Translations under genes and position numbers: made by a program | The notes under the pieces: generated by a model | Told to the model about the DNA's origin: nothing | Seen by the model: the letters and a program-made list of their open reading frames with translations, nothing else | The model's database searches: none | In this document: one piece after another, positions 32,790 through 40,663 of the stretch | Numbering within the stretch: position 1 is the stretch's first letter | Layout of the letters: the number at the start of each line of letters is the position of its first letter | Origin: an uncultured Collinsella sp. | GTDB taxonomy: Bacteria > Actinomycetota > Coriobacteriia > Coriobacteriales > Coriobacteriaceae | Assembly: GCA_958427975.1 (NCBI GenBank) | Contig: CAUAEH010000010.1 | Coordinates: forward strand, 1 to 47,007 | Reading direction: 5' to 3' | Length of the DNA: 47,007 bases

Positions 32790-33599
32790 CTATTCCGAGA
32801 GCTCAGCTTGAGCCTTCACCCGCGCATAAGCGCGCGCGATACGAGATACGGTACTCTTACTGATTCCCGTATGCCGTTCGATCTCGCGCACCGTAAAACC
32901 GGCATCGTGCAATCCAAGAATGACGATATTGCGCTGCGCCGACGGCGCGGCTTTAACCCCGTGGAGCGGAACCCCGAGGCTCTTCGCCATCTTGTCGGCA
33001 AAGGCGTGGCGTTCCCACTCTGTCTCTTTCATATCGCACAGCGCCGGCTCGCTTCCGTCGGGCGTCGAAAGCGAATAGGCAATAAAGCCCTCGGCAGAAC
33101 CAAAAAGTTCAAGCACGCAAGAAGGATCAGAAAATCCCCTCGCGACATCGGCCGCATCACCGTCGTAAGCGCACAAATGCTCCGGAAAGCTGCTCCAGGG
33201 ATAACGCTCAACGAGACTGATGCCCACCTCCTGCGGATCGGCGTGTACGGAGCGAATAGCCTCCATCACCTGCCAATCGGTATCGAGCGAACGCCGATCA
33301 AAACGGTTCTGGAACAGATGGCCTGTGCGCCCCGTGCGTTTATTGAACCGCCGCGCGTACGTCAAAAGCAACCGGTGCATCGCCGCGCTCATCGTGTCCT
33401 CATAATCCGAGAGTACCAGATCCACGTGGTCGTTCATAAGGCACCAGGCGATAACCGTCACACCCTCCTCGCGGCAGCACTCGCGCATCAGCTCCAAAAA
33501 CTCCCACCGGTCTTCATCGCCCTCAAAGATGAGCTGTTTGCCCACACCGCGAGCACAGACATGGTAAAAGCCGGTAACCGTTCTCCAAACGCGCTGCAT
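32790..33599 (-). CDS. REP-associated (Y1/HUH-type) transposase-like protein with altered HUH motif
   Basis: A 269-residue protein of the TnpA-REP/RAYT type with an added C-terminal helix-turn-helix. The ATG at 33599 (MQRVWRTVTGFYHVCARGVG) is chosen for GGGAG upstream. The fold signature is clear: YHVCARG, then DRWEFLELM, AWCLMNDHVDLVL and TYARRFNKRTGRTGHLFQNRF. In active enzymes the metal site is HxH (NHVHLLL); here it is His58-Val-Asp60. A candidate Tyr81 remains. The tail (VREIERHTGISKSTVSRIARAY) is an Hin/resolvase-like DNA-binding helix. It stands alone with no paired ends of an IS, which suggests a domesticated single-copy gene. Confidence 0.8.
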   Translation of the reverse strand: MQRVWRTVTGFYHVCARGVGKQLIFEGDEDRWEFLELMRECCREEGVTVIAWCLMNDHVDLVLSDYEDTMSAAMHRLLLTYARRFNKRTGRTGHLFQNRFDRRSLDTDWQVMEAIRSVHADPQEVGISLVERYPWSSFPEHLCAYDGDAADVARGFSDPSCVLELFGSAEGFIAYSLSTPDGSEPALCDMKETEWERHAFADKMAKSLGVPLHGVKAAPSAQRNIVILGLHDAGFTVREIERHTGISKSTVSRIARAYARVKAQAELSE

Positions 33600-33991
33600 G
33601 ACGCTCCCTTCGCCGGGATCTGCTTGCCATCCAATACAGCACGATTGAAGCGTGCCATCAAAACATTCACGCAAAACAACTACGCCACACGGCAAAAGGC
33701 AGTATACAGGCGGCGAACGGCATCATAGCTACAGGTCAGACAACGCGACATAGTCAAAAGCTTGAACAGAACCGACCCCCTTCAGCGAACCGCACAGCCG
33801 CAAACAGCTTTGTTAAATCGTTTCAATTGAAAGTTCCGCGCTTCTCGATGCGAAAACTGAGCCGTTCGCCGAATATTCCGTGCATTTCGCGGTATTATAG
33901 GGGCTGCATGTCATGTCCCTTTCGAAGGGTCGCCCGGCAATCGCCAGCCACGACCCCCAGACGGGACGCCAACACGATAGAGAGGAGAGGC
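33600..33991 (+). promoter_or_regulatory. Intergenic region with promoter and leader of the NifU-like gene
   Basis: 392 bases without a gene. TATTAT at 33893-33898 is a likely -10 for the NifU-like gene, giving a leader of about 85 bases. The leader contains a CCCTTTCGAAGGG palindrome (33918-33930) and a GGGTCG/CGACCC pairing (33928-33957). TTTCAATTGAAA near 33821 is another palindrome that could be an operator. None matches a riboswitch I know. Confidence 0.4.
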
Positions 33992-34726
33992 ATGCAGTAC
34001 TCACAGGAAGTGGAGAACATGTGCCCCGTTGCCAAGGGTGCATACCACGGCCCCGCGCCCATCCCCGAGGAGGGCAAGTGGGTCCAGGCTAAGGAGATTT
34101 CCGACATCTCCGGTCTTACGCACGGTGTGGGTTGGTGCGCACCTCAGCAGGGCGCCTGCAAGCTCACGCTGAACGTCAAGGACGGCATCATCGAGGAGGC
34201 CCTCGTTGAGACCATCGGCTGCTCGGGCATGACCCACTCTGCCGCCATGGCTTCCGAGATCCTTCCCGGTAAGACCATCCTCGAGGCCCTCAACACCGAC
34301 CTCGTTTGCGACGCCATCAACGTTGCTATGCGCGAGATCTTCCTGCAGATCGTTTACGGCCGCAGCCAGACCGCGTTCTCCGAGGGCGGCCTGCCCGTGG
34401 GCGCCTCCCTCGACGACCTCGGCAAGGGCCTTCGCTCTCAGGTCGGCACCATGTTCGGCACCAAGGCCAAGGGCGCTCGTTACCTCGAGCTCGCTCAGGG
34501 CTACGTCACCCGCATGGCTCTCAACGACAAGAACGAGATCATCGCATTCGAGTTCCTGAACCTCGGCAAGTTCACCGACGCCGTCAAGGCCGGCAAGACC
34601 CCCGAGGAGGCCATCGCTGGCGCTATGGGCCACTATGGTCAGTGGGAGAACGCTGCCAAGTACATCGACCCGCGCACCGACGAGGAGACTCACTCCGTCG
34701 CCAGCGTGTTCCCGGTTCACGAGTAG
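33992..34726 (+). CDS. NifU-N-like iron-sulfur scaffold protein paired with the GGGtGRT protein
   Basis: A 244-residue protein. The ATG at 33992 (MQYSQEVENMCPVAKG) has AGAGGAGAGG directly upstream; longer readings lack one. Residues 45-100 resemble the NifU/IscU N-terminal fold: GVGWCAPQQGACKLTLNVKD, IIEEALVETIGCSGMTHSAA and LPGKTILEAL. Candidate metal ligands are Cys49, Cys56, Cys77 and Cys106. The last third is specific to this subfamily. It is followed after 18 bases by the GGGtGRT gene, and the two form an operon with its own terminator, away from suf. The pairing recurs in anaerobes, but its client protein is not known to me. Confidence 0.83.
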   Translation: MQYSQEVENMCPVAKGAYHGPAPIPEEGKWVQAKEISDISGLTHGVGWCAPQQGACKLTLNVKDGIIEEALVETIGCSGMTHSAAMASEILPGKTILEALNTDLVCDAINVAMREIFLQIVYGRSQTAFSEGGLPVGASLDDLGKGLRSQVGTMFGTKAKGARYLELAQGYVTRMALNDKNEIIAFEFLNLGKFTDAVKAGKTPEEAIAGAMGHYGQWENAAKYIDPRTDEETHSVASVFPVHE

Positions 34727-34744
34727 AAAGGGAGGGAAATAACT

Positions 34745-35749
34745 ATGACTGTTACGTTCGAAGGTTACGAGCGCCGCGCTGACAAGATCAACAAGTGCCT
34801 CGCCGACAACGGCATCGCCTCCCTCGAGGAAGCTCTGCAGATCTGCACCGACAAGGGCTTCAACCCGCGTGAGATCGTCAACAACACCCAGTCCATCGCC
34901 TTCCAGAACGCCGAGTGGGCCTACACCCTCGGTTGCGCTCTCGCTGTCAAGCGTGGCGCCAAGTCCGCTTCTGAGGCTGCCGCCATCATCGGCGAGGGCA
35001 TTCAGGCCTTCACCGTTCCCGGCTCCGTCGCCGAGGACCGCAAGGTCGGTCTGGGCCACGGCAACCTGGGCGCCATGCTGCTCTCCGACGACACCGAGTG
35101 CTTCGCCTTCCTGGCCGGTCACGAGTCCTTCGCTGCCGCTGAGGGTGCTATCGGCCTGGCTCTGAACGCCAACAAGGCTCGCAAGAAGCCGCTGCGCGTC
35201 ATCCTCAACGGTCTGGGCAAGGACGCTGCTCAGATCATCGCCCGCATCAACGGCTTCACCTACGTGAAGACCCAGTTCGACTACTTCACGGGCGAGCTCA
35301 AGGTCGTCGAGACCATCCCCTACTCCGATGGTCCCCGCGCCGCCGTCAACTGCTACGGCGCCGACGACGTCCGCGAGGGCGTTGCCATCATGTGGCACGA
35401 GAACGTCGACATCTCGATCACCGGTAACTCCACCAACCCCACGCGCTTCCAGCACCCCGTCGCTGGCACCTACAAGAAGGAGCGCCTCGAGGCTGGCAAG
35501 AAGTACTTCTCCGTCGCTTCTGGTGGCGGCACTGGCCGTACCCTGCACCCGGACAACATGGGCGCCGGCCCTGCCTCTTACGGCATGACCGACACCATGG
35601 GCCGCATGCACTCCGACGCCCAGTTCGCCGGTTCTTCCTCCGTGCCTGCGCACGTTGACATGATGGGTCTCATCGGCATGGGCAACAACCCCATGGTCGG
35701 TGCCACCGTCGCCTGCGCTGTCGCCGTCGAGGAGGCCCTCAAGGCCTAA
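34745..35749 (+). CDS. GGGtGRT family protein, function unknown
   Basis: A 334-residue protein named for the motif seen here at residues 260-266 (ASGGGTGRTLHPDNMGAG). Other strong patches are GLGHGNLGAMLLSDDTECFA, AGHESFAAAEGAIGLALNAN, ISITGNSTNPTRFQHP and GLIGMGNNPMVGATVA. The many Gly-rich loops suggest a ligand- or nucleotide-binding fold, but no known catalytic motif fits. The codon use is that of a highly expressed gene. Operon partner: the NifU-like gene 18 bases upstream, so a role in building or using a particular Fe-S cluster is the natural guess. GGGAGGG precedes the ATG. Confidence 0.85.
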   Translation: MTVTFEGYERRADKINKCLADNGIASLEEALQICTDKGFNPREIVNNTQSIAFQNAEWAYTLGCALAVKRGAKSASEAAAIIGEGIQAFTVPGSVAEDRKVGLGHGNLGAMLLSDDTECFAFLAGHESFAAAEGAIGLALNANKARKKPLRVILNGLGKDAAQIIARINGFTYVKTQFDYFTGELKVVETIPYSDGPRAAVNCYGADDVREGVAIMWHENVDISITGNSTNPTRFQHPVAGTYKKERLEAGKKYFSVASGGGTGRTLHPDNMGAGPASYGMTDTMGRMHSDAQFAGSSSVPAHVDMMGLIGMGNNPMVGATVACAVAVEEALKA

Positions 35750-35784
35750 TCGCGCCCGCGCGATGCTCATATAGTTGAGCTTTG

Positions 35785-35817
35785 GAGCCGCTACCCACCC
35801 AGGTAGCGGCTCTTTTT
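35785..35817 (+). terminator. Terminator of the NifU-like/GGGtGRT operon
   Basis: GAGCCGCTACC pairs perfectly with GGTAGCGGCTC (35785-35812), followed by TTTTTG. Confidence 0.92.
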
Positions 35818-35866
35818 GTTTGCCCCGTCCCAAATTGGTTACTCTTATTAGAAGGTCCGATATATC

Positions 35867-35933
35867 AGTTGCGGTGAAATACGGACTGAATTGCATCCAT
35901 ACAGGCCAAAACAGTCCGTATTCCACCGCAACT
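35867..35933. repeat. Long imperfect palindrome (22-bp arms)
   Basis: AGTTGCGGTGAAATACGGAC at 35867 and its reverse complement at 35912-35933 (one mismatch over 22 bp) enclose a 23-base loop. There is no T-run, so it is not a terminator; the operon terminator lies 50 bases upstream. It may be a dispersed REP-like element. The remainder of 35934-36070 is the upstream region of the flavoprotein gene, with no other feature seen. Confidence 0.75.
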
Positions 35934-36070
35934 TACCAAATTAGCCGACTGAAGTGACCGAGTCCACCTGACGCCCACCTGCCATATTTGCCCTTTACCG
36001 ATTTGCCGAGTCTTTGCGGCCCCATTGCCGATCACCCGTGCGACAATGCGCCGGACGAGAAAGGAATCCG

Positions 36071-37597
36071 ATGGAATCGACTGATGTACTGGTAATTGGA
36101 GCTGGCATTGCGGGCCTTTGCGCCGCCATCGAAGCGGCACGCACGGGTGCAACCGTCACTGTGGCAAGCGCCGGCAAGACCATGAGTGGATCGAGCTTCT
36201 TCCCGGGTACCTGGGGCCTCGGCCTCATCGGTCCCGTCGACGAAGACGACGAGCAGGACCTCATCGACACCATTCAGACCGTTGGTGGCGGCGTCGCCGA
36301 CCCCGAGCTTGTCCAGACGTTTGTCCACGGCATTCCCCAAGCAATTGAATGGCTCGAGCAAGACCTGAGCGTTGAGCTCCAGCGTCCACAAAGCGCCGAG
36401 AGTGCTCAGCAAAAGCAATTTATCCCCTGCTTTGACCACAAGACGCGCATGTGGCGCGGCCTCACTCGCAAGCCCCTTGAGGACGCTCTGACGACCTGGA
36501 TCGAGTCGCTCGGCATTCGCCTGCTCCCCCGCCATGAGCTTATCGACCTTATTGAGGACACGAACGGCAGAATAACCGGAACCGTGCTCTACGACCTCAC
36601 CGAAGATCGAATCGTGCCCTTTGCTGCCAAGGCCACGATCATCGCAGCCGGTGGCACAGGCGGCCTGTTTGAGCGCAGCCTTACGTCGGCCGATGTGCTC
36701 AGCTCCTCGCAGGCCATCGCACTCGCGCACGGCGCATCGCTTACTAATATAGAGTTCATGCAGATGATGCCCGGCTTCATCGAGCCCAAGCGCAACCTGG
36801 TCTTCAACGAGAAAACCTGGCGCTACGTACATGTAGACCAGCCGGCAGATATTGCCGACGACAAGCTGGACGACCTGCTCGAGCAGCGCTCTGGATATGG
36901 TCCTTTCACGTCACGCTTGGCCTCCCGCGCTATCGATCTTGCCATCGATCAGGCAGGCGCCGAAGGCCTGACGCTCCGCTACGACTTCCCCCGCGAGGAT
37001 GTCCCAGAGTTTGTGCAGACCTTTGCCACCTGGCTGCAAGACGAGCACGGCATCGCCCCGACTGACGAGATGCGCGTTGCGATGTATGCCCACGCCGCTA
37101 ACGGCGGCATCAAGATCGATAAGACCGCGTACACGGGCGTTGAGGGCCTCTACGCTTGCGGCGAGGCGACAGGCGGCATGCACGGAGCCGACCGCATTGG
37201 TGGCTTATCAAGTGCCAACGGCATCGTGTTCGGGCGCATCGCGGGCGCATCGGCAGCCCTTGCAGCGCAGAAGGAGCCTGAGGCAGCCCTGAAGGCGGAT
37301 ATCACCCTCCCCCAGTACGGCATTGCCACAACAGATGCCGAACGCCTGACACACAGCCTTAGGCACACGATGAGCACCTATTGCATGATCAACAGGACCG
37401 AAACAGGCCTATCCGAGGCCCTGCAACAGCTTGAAAGTCTGCAAGACAAGGCCATGGCGCTGAGCAAGCCGCATGCCGATGACAGCGAGATCGCAGCCCT
37501 CGCCCGCCTGCAATCGCAGATTCTGCTGGCACAGGAAATGGTCAAAGCCATGCGCAAGCGAACCGAAAGTCTCGGGTCGCACTATCGAGCGGATTAA
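36071..37597 (+). CDS. FAD-dependent oxidoreductase of the fumarate reductase / L-aspartate oxidase type
   Basis: 508 residues starting at the ATG at 36071 (MESTDVLVIGAGIAGLCAAI) with AAAGGA upstream. The Rossmann FAD site VIGAGIAGLCAAIEAARTG opens the protein. IIAAGGTGGLFERS is the second FAD motif, and GLYACGEATGGMHGADRIGG with SSANGIVFGRIAG is the C-terminal FAD motif of the fumarate reductase/succinate dehydrogenase flavoprotein and NadB family. It has no signal peptide or covalent-flavin domain, and no iron-sulfur or membrane subunit gene lies next to it, so it is not a complete fumarate reductase. No nadA/nadC are nearby, so the substrate remains open. Confidence 0.8.
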   Translation: MESTDVLVIGAGIAGLCAAIEAARTGATVTVASAGKTMSGSSFFPGTWGLGLIGPVDEDDEQDLIDTIQTVGGGVADPELVQTFVHGIPQAIEWLEQDLSVELQRPQSAESAQQKQFIPCFDHKTRMWRGLTRKPLEDALTTWIESLGIRLLPRHELIDLIEDTNGRITGTVLYDLTEDRIVPFAAKATIIAAGGTGGLFERSLTSADVLSSSQAIALAHGASLTNIEFMQMMPGFIEPKRNLVFNEKTWRYVHVDQPADIADDKLDDLLEQRSGYGPFTSRLASRAIDLAIDQAGAEGLTLRYDFPREDVPEFVQTFATWLQDEHGIAPTDEMRVAMYAHAANGGIKIDKTAYTGVEGLYACGEATGGMHGADRIGGLSSANGIVFGRIAGASAALAAQKEPEAALKADITLPQYGIATTDAERLTHSLRHTMSTYCMINRTETGLSEALQQLESLQDKAMALSKPHADDSEIAALARLQSQILLAQEMVKAMRKRTESLGSHYRAD

Positions 37598-37641
37598 ACC
37601 GGACACCTATCTAAAGCAGAACACAACCAATCGATATCCAT

Positions 37642-37673
37642 GGGCCCCGTGAGCTCGAAGCAGCACGGGGCCC
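37642..37673. terminator. GC-rich hairpin after the flavoprotein gene
   Basis: GGGCCCCGTG (37642-37651) pairs perfectly with CACGGGGCCC (37664-37673). No U-run follows on either strand, so termination strength is uncertain. A smaller GCGGGC/GCCCGC hairpin lies at 37716-37730, just before dinD. Confidence 0.5.
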
Positions 37674-37758
37674 ATTCGTGTCCGCACGACAGCGTATCCT
37701 TATTCTGAATACAGAGCGGGCAAAGCCCGCATAGAAAATAGACCAGCGAGGAGGAGAT

Positions 37759-38619
37759 ATGGACAGTAGAGATATCGAGAAGTGGCGTATCGAACTTGAT
37801 AGCTACGCCAATGTGGAAGACGGCGTTGAGTATTGGCTCGCACGCGATTTAATGGAACCCATGGGGTACACTCGATGGGAGAACTTCGCCGAAGTTGTTA
37901 AGAGGGCAAAAGTCTCATGCGAAACAAACAAAACTCCAGTTGATTCCCATTTTCGTGACACCACGAAAATGGTAACTGCCGGTGTCGCCGCTCGCGCGGT
38001 TAAAGACTACAAACTTACGCGCTATGCATGCTATTTAATCGCACAGAACGGAGATTCAAACAAGCCAGAGATCGCGCTCGCCCAGGCATACTTTGCCGTG
38101 CAGACGCGCCGCCAAGAGCTCATAGAGCAGCGCTTCGCAGAGATTCAGCGCTTGCAGGCGCGTCACTCGCTATCCGATTCAGAGAAACAGCTCTCGGGTA
38201 TTGCGTTCAAACGCGGCGTGGACTCCAAAGGATTCGCGATCATCAAGTCGAAGGGCGATGAGGCGTTATTCGGCGGCAGAAGCACGGCGGAAATGAAGCA
38301 GCAGCTCGGCGTACCCAAGAGAGCGGCATTGGCGGACAGGTTAGCCGATGTCCTCATCAAAGCAAAGGACCTTACGAACTCGATGACGGCCTTCAACGCC
38401 GAGGAACACGACCTGTACGGCCTGGACCAGATCAAGCAAGAGCACGTCGAGAACAACACAAGCGTGCGTGGCAGCCTCATCGACCGCGGAATTGTCCCCG
38501 AGAACCTACCGCCTGCCGAGGATACAAAAAAGCTCGAGCGTCGCGTGAAGACAGACGAGAAGAAACTCAAGGAGGGTACTGACGGTTTTACCGATCCCCA
38601 GGGTAGGCTCGATCTGTGA
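37759..38619 (+). CDS. dinD: DinD-like DNA-damage-inducible protein
   Basis: 286 residues. The ATG follows GAGGAGGAGAT. The DinD pattern is clear: YWLARDLMEPMGYTRWENF (BRO-N-like domain), GVAARAVKDYKLTRYACYLI, IALAQAYFAVQTRRQEL, LSGIAFKRGVDSKGFAIIKS and MKQQLGVPKRAALADRL. In E. coli DinD is SOS-induced and acts on RecA filaments; here the same role is inferred from family. I saw no GAAC-N4-GTTC-type LexA box upstream. The gene lies just ahead of duplicated tRNA tail sequence, a setting seen for transferred genes. Confidence 0.88.
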   Translation: MDSRDIEKWRIELDSYANVEDGVEYWLARDLMEPMGYTRWENFAEVVKRAKVSCETNKTPVDSHFRDTTKMVTAGVAARAVKDYKLTRYACYLIAQNGDSNKPEIALAQAYFAVQTRRQELIEQRFAEIQRLQARHSLSDSEKQLSGIAFKRGVDSKGFAIIKSKGDEALFGGRSTAEMKQQLGVPKRAALADRLADVLIKAKDLTNSMTAFNAEEHDLYGLDQIKQEHVENNTSVRGSLIDRGIVPENLPPAEDTKKLERRVKTDEKKLKEGTDGFTDPQGRLDL

Positions 38620-38629
38620 AAGCGGCTGT

Positions 38630-38723
38630 GCCCTTTCGGGTTCGACCCCATGCGAGGTCAACAAAAAAGCGACCAGCCTGAGCCAGTCGCTTTAACGATC
38701 TTTGGGTGGGCCGTCAGGGGGTC
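38630..38723. repeat. Direct repeat copy 1: tRNA-Lys 3' end plus terminator
   Basis: About 94 bp, nearly identical to 38807-38900. It contains the last 20 bases of a tRNA-Lys (gggtgggccgtcagggggtc on the plus strand) and the terminator of the tRNA unit, whose hairpin is at 38663-38693. The tRNA portion then breaks off into unrelated GC-rich sequence. It is a partial duplication, with period 177 bp. Confidence 0.85.
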
Positions 38724-38806
38724 AGCCTGCTGCGCAGGCGGTCGCTGCGGCGCTTCGCGCCTTGCGCGCTGCGCTGGCAAATGCTTACGCATTTCCTCAG
38801 CTCCGC

Positions 38807-38900
38807 GCCCTTTCGGGTTCGACCCCATGCGAGGTTAACAAAAAAGCGACCAGGCTAAGCCAGTCGCTTTAAAATACTTTGGGTGGGCCGTCAGGGGGTC
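38807..38900. repeat. Direct repeat copy 2: 3' end of the intact tRNA-Lys plus terminator
   Basis: This is the intact member of the pair. It begins in GCCCTTTCGGGTTCGACCCC and ends inside the T arm of the tRNA-Lys at 38884-38956. The sequence between the copies (38724-38806) is GC-rich and has no gene. Confidence 0.85.
38839..38870 (-). terminator. Terminator of the tRNA unit
   Basis: On the minus strand AGCGAC pairs with GTCGCT around TGGCTTAGCCTG, followed by TTTTTTG. It lies 14 bases past the tRNA-Lys 3' end and is duplicated at 38663-38693. Confidence 0.82.
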
Positions 38901-38956
38901 GAACCCTGGACCTTGGGATTAAGAGTCCCCTGCTCTACCAACTGAGCTAACGACCC
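38884..38956 (-). tRNA. tRNA-Lys (anticodon CTT)
   Basis: A 73-base cloverleaf on the minus strand: acceptor GGGTCGT/ACGGCCC, D arm GCTC...GAGC, anticodon loop CTCTTAA giving CTT, and T loop GGTTCGACCCC. CCA is not encoded. It is nearly identical to the copy at 39003. Confidence 0.95.
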
Positions 38957-39002
38957 AATGCTAAAGTCCGTTATGGCGGACTTTAGAGGAGATATCGTGT
39001 GG

Positions 39003-39075
39003 TGGGCCGTCAGGGGTTCGAACCCTGGACCTTGGGATTAAGAGTCCCCTGCTCTACCAACTGAGCTAACGACCC
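39003..39075 (-). tRNA. tRNA-Lys (anticodon CTT), second copy
   Basis: The same cloverleaf as the downstream copy, differing by one base in the T stem (CCCCTGACGG here against CCCCCTGACGG-type there). The two are separated by 46 bases and belong to one minus-strand unit with tRNA-His. Confidence 0.95.
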
Positions 39076-39097
39076 GATATCAACACGAAGCAAGAAC

Positions 39098-39175
39098 TGG
39101 GGTGGGTAAAGGGACTCGAACCCTCGACCTACGGGACCACAACCCGTCGCTCTAGCCAACTGAGCTACACCCACC
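39098..39175 (-). tRNA. tRNA-His (anticodon GTG)
   Basis: A minus-strand cloverleaf with the extra 5' G paired to C73, acceptor GTGGGTG/TACCCAC, and anticodon loop TTGTGGT giving GTG. The 3' CCA appears encoded at 39098-39100. It is the first gene of the tRNA unit. Confidence 0.95.
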
Positions 39176-39201
39176 GTGTCCTGTGCGCTTCGCGCTCGAC
39201 T

Positions 39202-39230
39202 ATTATTGCAAGGAACGCCACGCGATGCAA
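39202..39230 (-). promoter_or_regulatory. Promoter of the tRNA-His/Lys/Lys unit
   Basis: On the minus strand TTGCAT (39230-39225), a 17-base spacer and AATAAT (39207-39202) lie 27 bases before the tRNA-His 5' end. Spacing and location fit a stable-RNA promoter. Confidence 0.6.
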
Positions 39231-39340
39231 GCCCCAATTTTCAAGAATTTTGAAAAGAGTTTTTCGAGCGCGTTTCGAGCAATTCCCACCGGTTCCATAG
39301 GAGTAAACTTGCCCCACTGCAAATCCTCGAAAGGACCGGC

Positions 39341-40522
39341 ATGAAAGAACTCTCCAACCGCACGGCAACATTTACCGATTCGGTCATCCGCCGCATGACA
39401 CGCATCTCCAATAAGTACGATGCCGTCAACCTGTCTCAGGGCTTCCCCGACTTCGATCCTCCGGCGCAGCTGCTCAACAGCCTGAGCACCATCGCCGCCG
39501 ACCCCAAGCCGTTCTACCACCAGTACTCCATTACCTGGGGCTCCCAGGCCATGCGCGAGGCGCTCGCCGCCAAACAGGAGCACTTTATGGGCATGCCGAT
39601 CGACCCCAACCAGAATATCGTGGTCACCTGCGGCTCCACCGAGGCCATGATGGCCGCCATGATGACGGTTACGAACCCCGGAGACAAGGTCGTCATCTTC
39701 TCGCCGTTCTACGAGAACTACGGCGCTGACACCATTCTCTCGGGTGCCGAGCCCATCTATGTGCCGCTCAACCCGCCCACGTTCGACTTTGACCGCGAGA
39801 CGCTCGAGGCAGCCTTCCGCGACAACGACCCCAAGGCCATCGTCCTGTGCAACCCTTCCAACCCTTGCGGCAAGGTCTTTACGCGCGAGGAGCTCACCTT
39901 CATCGCCGACCTCTGCAAAAAGTACGACGCCTACTGCATTACCGACGAGGTATACGAGCACATCGTCTACGCGCCCCACGAGCACGTCTATATGGCCACG
40001 CTGCCCGGCATGTTCGAGCGAACCATCAGCTGCAGCTCGCTGTCTAAGACGTACTCCATCACCGGTTGGCGCCTGGGCTACACCATCGCCCCGGCCCAGA
40101 TCACCGAGCGTATCAAGAAGGTCCACGACTTTCTCACCGTGGGTGCCGCCGCTCCCCTGCAGGAAGCCGTTGTCACCGCCCTCAACTTCGACGACAGCTA
40201 TTACGATGAGGTCCTCGACCTCTACACCGCCAAACGCGACCTGTTCTGCCAGGGGCTCGATAGCATCGGTCTTGAGCATAACGTGCCGCAGGGCGCCTAC
40301 TACGTCATGATGGACATCTCTGAGTTTGGCTATGACAGCGACCTCGAATTCTGCGAGGACCTCGCATCCAAGGTGGGCGTGGGCGCCGTGCCCGGCTCGA
40401 GCTTCTTCCGCGAGCCCGTCAACCATCTGATTCGTTTCCACTTTGCCAAGCGGGACGAGACGCTTAACGCTGCACTGGAGAACCTCAAGTCGCTACGTGA
40501 TAAAATCAAGCCGCGCGGGTAA
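39341..40522 (+). CDS. Class I/II PLP-dependent aminotransferase
   Basis: A 393-residue fold-type I aminotransferase. NLSQGFPDFDPP, the YHQYS-WGSQAMREA region, NPSNPCGKVFTREEL, TDEVYEHIVY (Asp202 binds the PLP ring nitrogen) and SSLSKTYSITGWRLGY (Schiff-base Lys236) place it with aspartate/kynurenine-type aminotransferases and cysteine-S-conjugate-type relatives. GAAAGGACC precedes the ATG. It stands alone with its own terminator. Substrate (aromatic, methionine/glutamine or aspartate) cannot be chosen from sequence. Confidence 0.9.
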   Translation: MKELSNRTATFTDSVIRRMTRISNKYDAVNLSQGFPDFDPPAQLLNSLSTIAADPKPFYHQYSITWGSQAMREALAAKQEHFMGMPIDPNQNIVVTCGSTEAMMAAMMTVTNPGDKVVIFSPFYENYGADTILSGAEPIYVPLNPPTFDFDRETLEAAFRDNDPKAIVLCNPSNPCGKVFTREELTFIADLCKKYDAYCITDEVYEHIVYAPHEHVYMATLPGMFERTISCSSLSKTYSITGWRLGYTIAPAQITERIKKVHDFLTVGAAAPLQEAVVTALNFDDSYYDEVLDLYTAKRDLFCQGLDSIGLEHNVPQGAYYVMMDISEFGYDSDLEFCEDLASKVGVGAVPGSSFFREPVNHLIRFHFAKRDETLNAALENLKSLRDKIKPRG

Positions 40523-40550
40523 GGACGGCCCGGCAACTAAAGCAACCATA

Positions 40551-40590
40551 GAAGCCCCGCACCGCCCGCCACGTTGCGAGGCTTCTTTTT
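40551..40590 (+). terminator. Terminator of the aminotransferase gene
   Basis: GAAGCC(C)CGCA pairs with TGCG(A)GGCTTC, followed by TTTTT. Confidence 0.88.
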
Positions 40591-40619
40591 ATAGCGCTTT
40601 CTTAAATGGTTTAGAGCCC

Positions 40620-40625
40620 TATACT
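40620..40625 (+). promoter_or_regulatory. -10 box for the fructokinase gene
   Basis: TATACT lies 38 bases before the ATG, with a weak TTTCTT 16 bases upstream as a possible -35. Confidence 0.4.
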
Positions 40626-40663
40626 TTAGTCACGGAGCAACTCGTCCCAGAGAGAGGAATACT

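Noticed and set aside
34001..35926. A 641-codon minus-strand open frame opposite the NifU-like/GGGtGRT genes
   Set aside because: It spans two genes, their gap and their terminator in antisense and has low-complexity Val/Gly/Asp composition, so it is an effect of GC codon bias.
37642..37673. A canonical Rho-independent terminator after the flavoprotein
   Set aside because: The stem is perfect but neither strand has a following T-run, so it is kept only as a hairpin with uncertain termination.
37674..37758. LexA (SOS) box upstream of dinD
   Set aside because: No GAAC-N4-GTTC or close variant was found; only a small GCGGGC/GCCCGC hairpin is present.
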